NCBI GenBank assembly: GCA_026710545.1
Contig: JAPOQU010000015.1
Location: 28,696 to 92,695 of the forward strand
From: Gammaproteobacteria bacterium
Lineage (GTDB): Bacteria; Pseudomonadota; Gammaproteobacteria; Eutrophobiales; Eutrophobiaceae
Reading direction: 5' to 3'
DNA: 64,000 bases
A program made the position numbers and the translations under genes. The notes beneath the pieces are model-generated. The model was not told where the DNA came from. It searched no databases and saw only the letters and a program-made list of their open reading frames with translations. This document shows, piece after piece, positions 35,650 through 44,376 of the stretch; position 1 is the first letter of the stretch, and each line of letters opens with the position of its first letter.

Positions 35650-35932
35650 GAAGAAAAATCCACGTATTGGCTCAAGCGCTGATGATTTGTGGCAAGAACT
35701 TGGCATTCTCGAGGACATCACAGCGACTGCGATAAAGCGCACCATCGCGATGCAAATCGAAAATGAAATGTCTACACAGAAAATCTCAAAAGCAGAAATG
35801 GCGCGCAGGATGAGGACCAGCGCCTCTCAGCTTGAACGTATTCTTGATCCTGATAATCAACGCGTTCAACTCGACTCTCTGGTCAAAGCCGCTCATGCCG
35901 TGGGTAAAGAGCTTTCCGTATCGCTGCATTAG
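35642..35932 (+). CDS. XRE-family antitoxin (HigA-like)
   Basis: The 96-residue protein carries a helix-turn-helix (IQNEM-type segment MSTQKISKAEMARRMRTSASQLERILDPDN) and overlaps the toxin remnant by eight bases, the standard toxin-first layout of HigBA. It appears intact while the toxin does not. Confidence 0.84.
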   Translation: MTEKKNPRIGSSADDLWQELGILEDITATAIKRTIAMQIENEMSTQKISKAEMARRMRTSASQLERILDPDNQRVQLDSLVKAAHAVGKELSVSLH

Positions 35933-35986
35933 ACTTCTGCTTTAAGCCGGATATTTCAACAAGGAATTCCGGGAACACAGCATTTC

Positions 35987-36154
35987 TTAATTCAGAACTA
36001 AGTTTTGTGTCCTGGGAATTACCCCTGGAGCAGTGCTTTTATTCCCTCTTGCCACGGCAATACCTGTATCGGACCGAGGGAATATTTATGCATTGTCCGG
36101 CACAGGCAGAACAATGCCCCAAAGACGAGGGTGTGCAATGTGCGACCTGACCCC
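35987..36154. repeat. 125-bp dispersed block, copy 2, and single MITE arm
   Basis: 35987-36113 matches 30656-30782 closely, including the CTAAGTTTTGTGTCC half site. The MITE arm CAATGTGCGACCTGACCCC follows at 36136-36154, so several repeat types are stacked directly before the second HTH antitoxin copy. Confidence 0.7.
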
Positions 36155-36192
36155 GTTTGCGCATCCTGTAAAATGATTTCAGAGGTGCGATC

Positions 36193-36492
36193 GTGAGCAA
36201 GAAAGACAGACAAATTATAGAATCCTCCGGCAATGTCTTTGCTGATTTAGGTTTTGAGCGAAATGAGGCTGAAAACCTGTTGGTACGCGCCAGGCTCATG
36301 GCAGCGATAAAAGCCTATATCGAAACTGAAGGAATCACGCAACGCGAGGCGGCTGAACGATTCAACGTCGCCCAGCCCCGTATCAGCGAAATTTACCGGG
36401 GGAAAATAGAGCTGTTTTCTACCGACAATTTGATCAATATGCTTGCCCGGGTAGGGCGGCATGTAGAAATTTCCATAAATGTGGCTGCCTGA
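36193..36492 (+). CDS. Orphan XRE-type antitoxin (HTH_37), copy B
   Basis: This GTG-start gene (AGAGG upstream) encodes a paralogue of 31727-32026: about 90% identical over the HTH (AERFNVAQPRISEIYRGK) and identical in NMLARVGRHVEISIN. Upstream sequence is repeat debris, so no toxin accompanies it. Retention of two near-identical antitoxins without toxins suggests anti-addiction use or recent duplication. Confidence 0.85.
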   Translation: MSKKDRQIIESSGNVFADLGFERNEAENLLVRARLMAAIKAYIETEGITQREAAERFNVAQPRISEIYRGKIELFSTDNLINMLARVGRHVEISINVAA

Positions 36493-36512
36493 TTCAGGAA
36501 AGCTCAGGGTCG

Positions 36513-36842
36513 CTATTTGACGGCCTGTTCGATAGACCGCTTGACAAACTCATTCAGGTTGAGATCTCTCTTTTTCGCTGCGATAAGGGCATGCCTGTGC
36601 AATTCCGGACCAATACGGACATTGAATGAGCCTTTGCAGGGTTTGGCCGGCTCCCTGCCAAGCTTTTCGCAATCCAGCAGGTAGTCATCCACTGCATCCA
36701 TGAAGGCCTGTTCCAGCTCTTCAATGTTTTGACCTTCATAGCTGACCAGCGGTTCGATGAACTCCAGTTTTCCGTACAGACAATGATCCTCTACGCTGGC
36801 TTGCGCAGAACCGTAAAAGCCCTTGTGCCTGAATAAACTCAT
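36513..36842 (-). CDS. HicB-family antitoxin with RHH tail
   Basis: The 109-residue protein has a HicB core (GFYGSAQASVEDHCLYGKLEFIEPLVSYEGQNIEELEQAFMDAVDDYLLDC) and a C-terminal RHH segment (GSFNVRIGPELHRHALIAAKKRDLNLNEFVKRSIEQA). Its HicA toxin would precede it, but only a 20-codon frame ending at the ATGA overlap is present, so the toxin seems lost. Pieces of a second copy lie at 29895 and 30429. Confidence 0.87.
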   Translation of the reverse strand: MSLFRHKGFYGSAQASVEDHCLYGKLEFIEPLVSYEGQNIEELEQAFMDAVDDYLLDCEKLGREPAKPCKGSFNVRIGPELHRHALIAAKKRDLNLNEFVKRSIEQAVK

Positions 36843-37006
36843 AACATTTTCGCCCGTGTCAGTTTCTCCAGGACCAGTTTGATTGCATTCAGCTTCAAGT
36901 ACAACTATAAATCAGTTGCTATTTATAAAACTGGATAATTTAGTTTTGTGCCCATAGAATTCACAGAATTCATTGACAGCGAAATTAATCGCAAAGAGGT
37001 GGACAG

Positions 37007-37177
37007 ATGAAAAATGAACAGTTCGATGAACTGCTCAAAAGTATGGACGAGATGGACCGGATAGTTCAGGGCGAGTCAGCGCCGGGCAGGGTAACCCGGT
37101 TTACCGAACCGGAGGTCAAAGAGATTCGCGAAAATACCGGCATCTTAAGGAGGCGCCATGGCCGAACTCAACCTTGA
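37007..37177 (+). pseudogene. Truncated NadS/HigA-like HTH antitoxin
   Basis: GAGGTGG precedes an ATG opening MKNEQFDELLKSMDEMDRIV, then VTRFTEPEVKEIREN, the N-terminal half of a NadS-type regulator. The frame then leaves the family before the HTH and stops at 37177, overlapping the next gene. The 5' 80 bp are duplicated at 29802. Confidence 0.75.
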
Positions 37178-37352
37178 CGATTGCATCAACGAGACCTGTC
37201 CCTGGTCCGGCCAGCCGGTGCAGGCCGACTCGCTGGCCTTGTACGGCGATGATGTCGTCGGGTTTTGCAATCCTGGATGCCGTGACAAGTTTGAAAGGGC
37301 GGTCAGGCATTTTGAAAAAGCGAGGGCGTCGAGTGGAGAACGGATTGATTAA
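37158..37352 (+). CDS. Small Cys protein with a YHS/TRASH-like motif
   Basis: AAGGAGG upstream of the ATG supports this 64-residue gene. The sequence ETCPWSGQPVQADSL, then VVGFCNPGCRDKFERAVRHFEKA, has the spaced Cys pairs of small metal-binding treble-clef proteins. It probably binds a metal ion; no more can be said. Related small proteins are common in proteobacteria. Confidence 0.75.
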   Translation: MAELNLDDCINETCPWSGQPVQADSLALYGDDVVGFCNPGCRDKFERAVRHFEKARASSGERID

Positions 37353-37429
37353 AACTCCGTTTCTCCAGAACCTGCCCGTGGGCAGCTTGTCACTCTCCCG
37401 AGCGAATCCCCACAGGCCAATATTTAACT

Positions 37430-37648
37430 TTGATTATGATTCAGGCAATTATTCTGATTGTTCTGGCTATAGTAATAGCCCCTATCCTGTTTCCGGTTTT
37501 GACAGGTGCTACAGGAATACTGTTTACGATTTATAAGGAAGGGCTTTCTAACCCGGAAATACAGTTAATAATCCTGGTTATGCTGGGACTGTGTTTGTTA
37601 CCGACGATTTTTTCCAGCAGAAAAAAGAGAAAGAAACTTGATGATTAA
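37430..37648 (+). CDS. Possible small two-helix membrane protein
   Basis: The 72-residue frame has two strongly hydrophobic segments (AIILIVLAIVIAPILFPVL and IILVMLGLCLLPTIF) and a basic tail RKKRKK that fits the positive-inside rule. There is no clear ribosome-binding site, and its last codons lie at the edge of the repeat found at 32474, so it may be chimeric. Confidence 0.45.
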   Translation: MIMIQAIILIVLAIVIAPILFPVLTGATGILFTIYKEGLSNPEIQLIILVMLGLCLLPTIFSSRKKRKKLDD

Positions 37649-37744
37649 TCCAGGGAATAAGCCCATATCTTCAAATTCAGTATCGATGCGCTGGTGAATA
37701 TGCTGACCAGGATCGGACGGGAACTGGAAATCAGCTGGGGATGA
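37635..37744 (+). pseudogene. C-terminal scrap of a third HTH_37 antitoxin within an 80-bp repeat
   Basis: Bases 37635-37712 repeat 32474-32560. Within them the frame from 37670 reads FKFSIDALVNMLTRIGRELEISWG and stops, matching the end of the antitoxins at 31727 and 36193. The copy at 32512 breaks off after NMP. Confidence 0.75.
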
Positions 37745-37823
37745 CGATTCAGGAAGGGAACAATATACAGACCAAAGTCCATCTGCTACGGTTCCTCAGG
37801 AAAAAGACTATTGTATTGCTCTC

Positions 37824-37995
37824 CTACGACCGTCCCTCAGGGTCAGCAGATTTGCCCTGTTTGAAAAACTGCGCCATTTTATTTCATCGCGGCGCGACCT
37901 CTTTTACTTTTCAGTAATTCATCCGCCTTGACTTACATCGTCCCCGAGTTCGTGAAATAAACTTTGGGCCGTTCCTTCTGCGTACTATCTGACGT
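37824..37995 (-). pseudogene. Decayed copy of the 56-residue gene
   Basis: About 85% identical to 33844-34014 within a roughly 250-bp repeat (33780-34030 and 37762-38025). The start codon is ACG instead of ATG, a TAA interrupts the frame after GTM, and an indel follows. Confidence 0.8.
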
Positions 37996-38045
37996 AATCT
38001 TCTCCGGCAAAAACTATGTTTTTATTAATAGAGTGTCCTGGTTCA

Positions 38046-38265
38046 CTACATCTGAGACTCTCGGGTGGACTGTGTGAATTGCTGATAATACTCCATCGGA
38101 GTCAGTAAACCAATCCCGTCAAGGGGCCGGTAGGTGGTCTGATACTCTGCCAACTTCCGGTTAATAGCATCCACGGTCAGCGGCCCCTCGTAGACAAGGG
38201 TAGAACTCATAACGACTGGTGCCATTGGCGCGCTCCACACAGCCGTTGTACCCGGGCTTTTTTGT
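38046..38265 (-). pseudogene. IS481-type transposase C-terminal remnant, frameshifted
   Basis: One frame gives GYNGCVERANGTSRYEF, the integrase-core end, and another continues YEGPLTVDAINRKLAEYQTTYRPLDGIGLLTPMEYYQQF. The break between frames shows a frameshift. Only the last quarter of the transposase remains. Confidence 0.75.
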
Positions 38266-38420
38266 CGAGGGGCAGTACATACAGGAGCATCTGCGTCTCC
38301 GTTCAATCGAAAAAAGGACACAGGATCCCCGCGGTTGTCATCGCCAAACGCGCCGGGGCTCTACCCCCTCGGAGGTGGCAGCTTTGCCGTGTAATCAGTG
38401 GCAGCATTCGTGTGAAAGGG
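38266..38420 (-). mobile_element. IS21-type terminal remnant, left side of the defence block
   Basis: It contains GGTGGCAGCTTTGCCGTGTAATCAGTGGCAGC and ATCGAAAAAAGGACACAGGA, also found inverted at 48140-48270. In IS21 elements such repeats mark the ends. Here the element is cut and joined to the IS481 scrap. Confidence 0.6.
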
Positions 38421-38480
38421 GCGGCAACTTTTTTTAACGTCATTGAACTCCTGTTTGGTTTTCTCTATGGTTATTTTAGC

Positions 38481-38518
38481 TTGACAACAATATTGTTGCC
38501 AACTAGACTGTTGCCAAC
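38481..38518 (+). promoter_or_regulatory. Promoter with operator repeats before the two-ATPase operon
   Basis: TTGACA (38481-38486), a 17-bp spacer and TAGACT (38504-38509) form a good sigma-70 promoter. A perfect 14-bp palindrome CAACAATATTGTTG (38485-38498) covers the spacer, and TGTTGCCAAC occurs twice (38494 and 38509). This looks like a repressor-controlled promoter. Confidence 0.7.
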
Positions 38519-38539
38519 ACACTCGTTGGAGAAAATATT

Positions 38540-39787
38540 ATGCCTTTGAGGAAAGCAGGAGCAAACTGGGTTGATGGGGATCGTTTCTTCAACAGGGAGG
38601 TCGAACTTGAGATGCTTGCTGAGCGCGCACGGGACGGGATTCATACATTACTAACTGCTCCGCGACGCATGGGTAAGACCAGCTTGGTAAGAGAGTCTTT
38701 ACGCCGTTTATCAAAGGATGGTGAATTCGAAACGATATTTATTGATCTGGAAGATGCCTCTGACCCTGCAGATGCTATCGCTGAAATCGGTGCCCAATCG
38801 AGTTCGGTTAAAGGGATATGGGATCGACTTCGCTCCAATTTCTCAAACGTACTCAAAGAAATAGGGGACAGAGTCGATACCATAGCAGTTCCCCAATTGC
38901 AGGTGCAACTGCGTGCTGGAATTGCAGCTGGAAACCAATGGCGAAAGGGTGACGAGATATTTTCAGCCTTAGCCGAGTGTGAGAGGCCAGTCATAATAGG
39001 GATAGATGAACTTCCGATTCTCGTGAACCGGCTGCTTAAAAAGAATGGTGACGCAATAACGCAAGAAGGTAAGCAAGCGACAGACGATTTTTTAAGTTGG
39101 TTACGCAAGAACGCTCAGAAACACCGTGGCCGTGTCATCATCATTCTCTCTGGTAGTGTGGGTCTCGAACCGATCCTCAAACAGGCCGGGTTAAGTGCGC
39201 AAGTAAACATCTATACTCCTTTTGAACTGAAACCGTGGTCCGAAGAAATTGCGGTCAGTTGCCTTGCTGAGTTGGCAGATGCTTATGGTCTCGACCTTTC
39301 TTTTGAAGTTCGTAAGCACATGTGTCATCGCTTGCGTCATCATGTACCTCACCATATACAAAAATTCTTCAGCCACATGCATGATTATTTGCTACGTAAG
39401 GATCGAATTAAAGCCTCATTAAGTGATGTAGATGAAGTGTACAAAAATGAAATGCTATCTGTACGGGGACAAGTAGACTTAGAACATTATCAGGTACGAC
39501 TACGGATGATTCTCGGAATGAAGGAATATCAAACTGCACTGGAACTGCTGACAGAAGCATCAGTTAGTAACGGAGTACTTAGCGACAGAGCAATCGATAA
39601 ATACCGGAAATACCTTGAAGGGACGGCCCATCCTGATGATAGCCCGATCGTACTCGAAGATATACTTTATTTGCTTGAACATGATGGGTATTTGGAACGG
39701 CAAAAAGACTACTACGAGTTCACATCTGAGTTAATCAAAGATTGGTGGCGTGCCAGGTTCGGCCAGCACTTTGTCTCCCTTCAATAG
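38540..39787 (+). CDS. P-loop ATPase, archaeal-ATPase/STAND-like (first gene of module)
   Basis: The 415-residue protein has FFNREVELEMLAERARDGIHTLLTAPRRMGKTSLVRESL (Walker A APRRMGKTS), Walker B in PVIIGIDELPIL, and a sensor-like RVIIILSGSVGLEP. The C-terminal third is probably a winged helix (VLEDILYLLEHDGYLERQKDYYEFTSELIKDWWR). This is the ATPase_2/ORC-like layout, often found in sensor ATPases. It has GGAG nine bases upstream and its own promoter. The next gene follows after 33 bases, so they form one operon. The function is unknown; the surrounding genes suggest defence. Confidence 0.8.
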   Translation: MPLRKAGANWVDGDRFFNREVELEMLAERARDGIHTLLTAPRRMGKTSLVRESLRRLSKDGEFETIFIDLEDASDPADAIAEIGAQSSSVKGIWDRLRSNFSNVLKEIGDRVDTIAVPQLQVQLRAGIAAGNQWRKGDEIFSALAECERPVIIGIDELPILVNRLLKKNGDAITQEGKQATDDFLSWLRKNAQKHRGRVIIILSGSVGLEPILKQAGLSAQVNIYTPFELKPWSEEIAVSCLAELADAYGLDLSFEVRKHMCHRLRHHVPHHIQKFFSHMHDYLLRKDRIKASLSDVDEVYKNEMLSVRGQVDLEHYQVRLRMILGMKEYQTALELLTEASVSNGVLSDRAIDKYRKYLEGTAHPDDSPIVLEDILYLLEHDGYLERQKDYYEFTSELIKDWWRARFGQHFVSLQ

Positions 39788-39820
39788 CGCGGAATATAAA
39801 CAAAGATTGAGATTCTCACC

Positions 39821-42800
39821 ATGGCAGTCATGAAATACAATCCTGGCTTTCTGACACACGATGAGTTGATAGAGTCGTTTTGTGTACGGACACAGGAATT
39901 CGAATCCATTATTGAGATGCTGCGAGAGTGTGATAGTAATTCGAACCCGCACCGTCTTGTTATCGGTCCTCGAGGTTGTGGTAAAACCAGTCTTCTACTC
40001 CGAGTTGCAGTAGAGATTGTTCGCGACAAGGAACTATCCCTTTCCTTATTTCCAATTGTTTTCTCAGAGGAGAGTTATGGTGTTGCGAATACAGACGAAT
40101 TTTGGCTGGAAGCGTTATACCGCCTCGCAGAACAGACTACTCGCTTGGAAGGTGATGATGACCTGAATCTTACCTACAAGGAACTCCGAGAAATTAGAGA
40201 CGACCGTACACTCGGAAAACGTTGTTTGAGTACTCTACTGGATTTTTCGAATCGGTATGGCAAGCGACTTGTCTTGATTGTTGAGAATCTGAATTTGATG
40301 TTTAAGGATATTATGGATGCAGAAGCTGGTTGGAAACTGCGCCATACACTGCAAACGGAACCGCGTATTATTCTTCTGGCGAGCGCGACAAGTCGCTTCG
40401 ACGAAATAGATAAATCTGATCGTGCATTCTATGACCTTTTTGTATGTCAGACTTTGCAGCCCTTAGGAACTGTGGAATGTGCCATACTGTGGGAGAGTGT
40501 ATCAGGGCAACACCGGCTACCAGATGAAATGCGTGGATTACGTATTCTTACTGGGGGCAGCCCTAGACTTCTTTCTATCATCGCCAAGTTCCGGGCTGAT
40601 TTTTCGTTTCGCGATCTTATGACAGATCTACTTAAGCTGATCGATGACCTGACAGAATACTTCAAGAGCCATATAGAGGCGCTTCCACCTCAAGAACGAC
40701 GTGTTTACGTGACACTCGCTGATCTATGGGAACCCGCAACTGCACGAGAAGTTGCAATTCAAGCACGGCTCGGTACCAGCAAATGTAGCGCACTTCTCAA
40801 TCGATTGGTCGAGCGAGGCGCTGTCGAAGTTGTAGGTGGGGGTGCACGGCGAAAGCTCTATTACCTGGCAGAGCGCTTATACAACATATATTACCTGTTA
40901 CGTCGCTCCCACACACAAAAACCTTTGATTGAAGCCCTCATTCGTTTCATGGATGCATATTACTCGCCACCTGAACTCAGGGATGTTGGTATACGTATGG
41001 TGCGTGAGGCAAGCGAACTTGAGCCGGAGACGAAAACATTACATTGGACTGCATTTGCCCGGTTGATTGACCTCCCAGTGTTAGCGGGCGATCGCAAGGA
41101 GTTGCTGTCAAAAGTTCCCAAGGATCTTGCGGAAAATTTCGGACTTGAACTCTCGCCTTCTGTAGCGGAAAGCATAAAATCAACCCATCTGGAATCAGCC
41201 ACTTCTAAACCTGACAAAATCATTACCGAACATGATGAGGAACGGGACGAACAAACACCTGATGAGGCACCATCTAAAGTCGAACCTACAGCATCCAGTC
41301 AGATACGTAAGAAAAACGCGGCCACAGTTATTCGCTCAATATTGCATCGAATGGAAGCGAATAAAGCACCATTATCTCAAGCTGAAGCCGCGCGAGAGAT
41401 AGTCGATGAAGGGATCTCATTTCTCCAAAGTCATCAGCCAGAGGAAACAGTCGTAGCCTGTGATGAAGTCGAGCGACAGTTCAGTGAGATTACCACACCA
41501 TCCGTACTTGTTCAGGTAGCGCGTGCACTAAATTACAAAGGTATCGCGTTTGCTAGACTAGGTCGATCAGATGAGGAGCTAGCCAGTTATGATGAGGTTG
41601 TGCGCCGATTTAGCTCCAGTGACGAAGCTGACTTGCGATTGCAGGTAGCAATCGCTCTCGTTAACAAGGGTGCTACTCTCAGTAAGATAAATAGGAGAAC
41701 TGAAGCAATTGCAACCTGTAACGAGGTTTTTCGGCGTTTTGTCGATGACGCTACGACTACATTATGTGTCCAGGTAGCGAGAGCACTCATCAATAAGGGT
41801 GTCATGCTCAGCAAGTTGAACCGAAACGATGAAGAACTTGCTTGTTATGACAAGATTGTGTCCCATTATGGTGATACTGATGCACAAGAAGTCATTAATC
41901 AAGTATGTAAGGCTTTGATTTATAAGGGTAACACGCTAAATAGTTTGGATCGGTTGGATGAAGAGGTAGCGGTATACGATGAAGTTATTAACCGGTATAT
42001 CGATAGTGATGTCCCAATTATTCAAACACATGTTACGTGCGCTTTCATATACAAAGGTAGGGCTCTTGCTGAATTGAAGCGATATAACGAGGAACTCGTT
42101 GTTTATGAGGATGTCGTGCGCTTTTTTGGCGATAGCGAATTGCTCTCAGTTCGTGAACAAATAGCATTCGCCATGTTTCTGAAAGGAGTGACACTCGGCG
42201 AATTAGATCGTATAAATGATGCAATTGCCGCCTGCGACCAAATGGTTGAACGGTTTGGTGACGATGACTCGATGCAGATTGTTGAGCATGTCGCCAAAAC
42301 CATTTATCTCAAGGGGGGCATGCTCGGAAGCCTAGACAAGCCAGCTGAAGGACTTGCTGCTTATGATGAAATCATACACAGGTATGGCGATAGCAAATCA
42401 CCTGAAATCTTAGAGGTGATTGCACGTACTTTCATTAGTAAAGGAATCCTGTTTGGCGAGTTGAACCAGCCTGATGAGGAACTTGCGATTTATGAAGAGA
42501 TTGCGCGTCGATTCGGCGATAGCAATATCTCAACTCTCCTTGAGGTAGCTGCTGACGCGACCATCAGAAAAATATTCGCTCTTGGTAGATTGAATAGGCT
42601 TGAGGAAGCTGTAATCGCCTGTGATGATGCAGCGAAACAATTCAACGCGAGCGATGCACCACAAGTTGTTGAACAGGTTGCAACCATCTTCTTTCTTAAA
42701 GGCGAGACATTGAATCGGCTGAAACGGTCTTCGGAGGCAGTAGTCGCCTATGACGAGGTTGTACAGCGTTTTGGAGACAGCAAATCTGACAGAGTATGTG

Positions 42801-44161
42801 CACAAGTCGCGTTGGCCCTAAGTAAGAAAGGTGACGCATTAAATCAGTTGAACCTTCAGGATAAGGAGCTTGCCGCCTATGATGATGTTTTGCGACGTTT
42901 CGGTGACAGTGAAGATCCAGCGATCCTTGTGTCGGTCGCACGAACTCTTTATAACAAGAGTGGTACGCTCGACGAACTGAACCGTTTCGAGGAAGCCCTC
43001 ACCATTTGTGAGCAGATTGACCAACAATTTAGAGATAGTGATGTATCGGAGATACTAGATGTGGTTATACATGCTCACATGAGAAAGGGATGGATATTAC
43101 TCAATTTGGACAGACTTGAGGAAGCCATCGGTGTCTTTGATGAGATTGTGCAGAGGTTTGGTAGCAGTAACATGCCTGCAATACTTGAGGTGGTTGCACA
43201 AGCTCTTTTCAATAAGAGTGGTGTACTTGGCAATCTGAATCGGTTAGAAGAAGGAATTATAATTTGTGAGCAGATCGCTCACAAATTTGAGGATAGTGAC
43301 GTGCCGGGAGTTCTTGAGGTGGTAGCACAAGCTCACAAGAGGAAGGGAGACATATTAGTCGAACTAAATAGGCCAATAGAAGCTGTCGCTGTATTTGATG
43401 AGATTGTACGACGTTTCGGTGACACTAACATAACCGCTGTTCTAGAAGTAATTTCTCAAGCTCTCCTCTACAAGGCATCCTTGCTAATCCAGAGCAAACG
43501 CTATGAAGAGGCAATTACCACCTGCGAAGATATTGAGTGGCGTTTTAGTGATGATGAAATACAGGCGTTTCAGGTAGAAATTGCGAGGGCTCTCGTTTTG
43601 AAAGGTGCCGCGCTAGTAGGGCTTGGGCAAGAACAGAAAGCGAAGATGATTTGGAAAGAAGCTGTACGACATTTTGAATCAAGCGAAGATGCTGAGCTCT
43701 CTCTTATTGTCTCTATGGCCATGCTTCAAATAGCCGAACTAGCCAAAAAACAAGGGCAATTTGATGAAACAATCACGACCATAGGCCAACTTTTTGAGCG
43801 CGATATTAACCAAGCCTCACATCAACGTTGTGAAGGCCTCTTGATTCGGGCACACGCATTTGTAGCGCTTGGTGACGCCGTACAAGCAGAACGCGATATC
43901 GAAGCAGCTCTCGCACTTCTGCCAGATTTCGATGATCTCCTCGGAGCGGCGATTAACGTATTGATAGACTTCACAATCCTGCAAGGACCGCAACACGCGA
44001 AAAAGATTATCCAAGCATCACCTTCAGTCGAACAGCTTGTACCGTTTACGATAGCAATCGATAAGGAGCTTGGGAACGAACCCCGAGTGGCCCGGGAAAT
44101 TGAGGAAGTCGCTGAAGACATACGAAGAGATTTAGAAAATCGACAAAAGCGCAATAACTAA
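39821..44161 (+). CDS. Giant P-loop ATPase with about 18 tandem 43-residue TPR-like repeats
   Basis: The 1446-residue protein has three parts. Residues 1-350 are an ORC/STAND-like ATPase (Walker A GPRGCGKTS near 49-57, Walker B RLVLIVENLN) with a winged helix (EVAIQARLGTSKCSALLNRLVERGAVEVV). Residues 350-560 are a linker rich in Glu and Lys. From about residue 560 to 1335, eighteen repeats of almost exactly 43 residues follow the pattern VA.AL..KG..L..L.R.EEA...YDE...RFGDS. They fit helix-pair TPR repeats with a long insert and would form a superhelical ligand sensor. The architecture is that of STAND sensors, but no effector domain is recognised. It is the second gene of an operon. Confidence 0.85.
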   Translation: MAVMKYNPGFLTHDELIESFCVRTQEFESIIEMLRECDSNSNPHRLVIGPRGCGKTSLLLRVAVEIVRDKELSLSLFPIVFSEESYGVANTDEFWLEALYRLAEQTTRLEGDDDLNLTYKELREIRDDRTLGKRCLSTLLDFSNRYGKRLVLIVENLNLMFKDIMDAEAGWKLRHTLQTEPRIILLASATSRFDEIDKSDRAFYDLFVCQTLQPLGTVECAILWESVSGQHRLPDEMRGLRILTGGSPRLLSIIAKFRADFSFRDLMTDLLKLIDDLTEYFKSHIEALPPQERRVYVTLADLWEPATAREVAIQARLGTSKCSALLNRLVERGAVEVVGGGARRKLYYLAERLYNIYYLLRRSHTQKPLIEALIRFMDAYYSPPELRDVGIRMVREASELEPETKTLHWTAFARLIDLPVLAGDRKELLSKVPKDLAENFGLELSPSVAESIKSTHLESATSKPDKIITEHDEERDEQTPDEAPSKVEPTASSQIRKKNAATVIRSILHRMEANKAPLSQAEAAREIVDEGISFLQSHQPEETVVACDEVERQFSEITTPSVLVQVARALNYKGIAFARLGRSDEELASYDEVVRRFSSSDEADLRLQVAIALVNKGATLSKINRRTEAIATCNEVFRRFVDDATTTLCVQVARALINKGVMLSKLNRNDEELACYDKIVSHYGDTDAQEVINQVCKALIYKGNTLNSLDRLDEEVAVYDEVINRYIDSDVPIIQTHVTCAFIYKGRALAELKRYNEELVVYEDVVRFFGDSELLSVREQIAFAMFLKGVTLGELDRINDAIAACDQMVERFGDDDSMQIVEHVAKTIYLKGGMLGSLDKPAEGLAAYDEIIHRYGDSKSPEILEVIARTFISKGILFGELNQPDEELAIYEEIARRFGDSNISTLLEVAADATIRKIFALGRLNRLEEAVIACDDAAKQFNASDAPQVVEQVATIFFLKGETLNRLKRSSEAVVAYDEVVQRFGDSKSDRVCAQVALALSKKGDALNQLNLQDKELAAYDDVLRRFGDSEDPAILVSVARTLYNKSGTLDELNRFEEALTICEQIDQQFRDSDVSEILDVVIHAHMRKGWILLNLDRLEEAIGVFDEIVQRFGSSNMPAILEVVAQALFNKSGVLGNLNRLEEGIIICEQIAHKFEDSDVPGVLEVVAQAHKRKGDILVELNRPIEAVAVFDEIVRRFGDTNITAVLEVISQALLYKASLLIQSKRYEEAITTCEDIEWRFSDDEIQAFQVEIARALVLKGAALVGLGQEQKAKMIWKEAVRHFESSEDAELSLIVSMAMLQIAELAKKQGQFDETITTIGQLFERDINQASHQRCEGLLIRAHAFVALGDAVQAERDIEAALALLPDFDDLLGAAINVLIDFTILQGPQHAKKIIQASPSVEQLVPFTIAIDKELGNEPRVAREIEEVAEDIRRDLENRQKRNN

Positions 44162-44199
44162 AAAAGTGCGTTTCTCAGGGATGAGGCCGATCCACATTC

Positions 44200-44376
44200 A
44201 TACTGCTGAGTAAGCAGCTTCCTGACACATTGCCGATAGCATCGGGGAACCCCTTGAGCCCGTCTACGCAGGCAATAAGGATGTCCTTCACCCCGCGGTT
44301 TTGCAACTCGGTGAGGATAGCCAGCCAGAATTTTGCCCCCTCATTCTCAGCCAGCCACAGACCTGGTAACTCCTTG
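44200..44376 (-). pseudogene. IS256-type transposase fragment
   Basis: The minus frame HKELPGLWLAENEGAKFWLAILTELQNRGVKDILIACVDGLKGFPDAI matches the catalytic region of IS256/Mutator transposases. Both ends are missing. It has replaced the end of the HNH gene to its right. Confidence 0.85.

Noticed and set aside
29780-38040. Integron cassette array
   Set aside because: Many small genes and repeats suggested it, but I found no attC-like paired core sites, no integrase, and genes lie in both orientations.
41500-43800. CRISPR or DNA-level tandem array
   Set aside because: The 129-base period reflects protein repeats that have diverged at the DNA level; there are no identical repeats or spacers.
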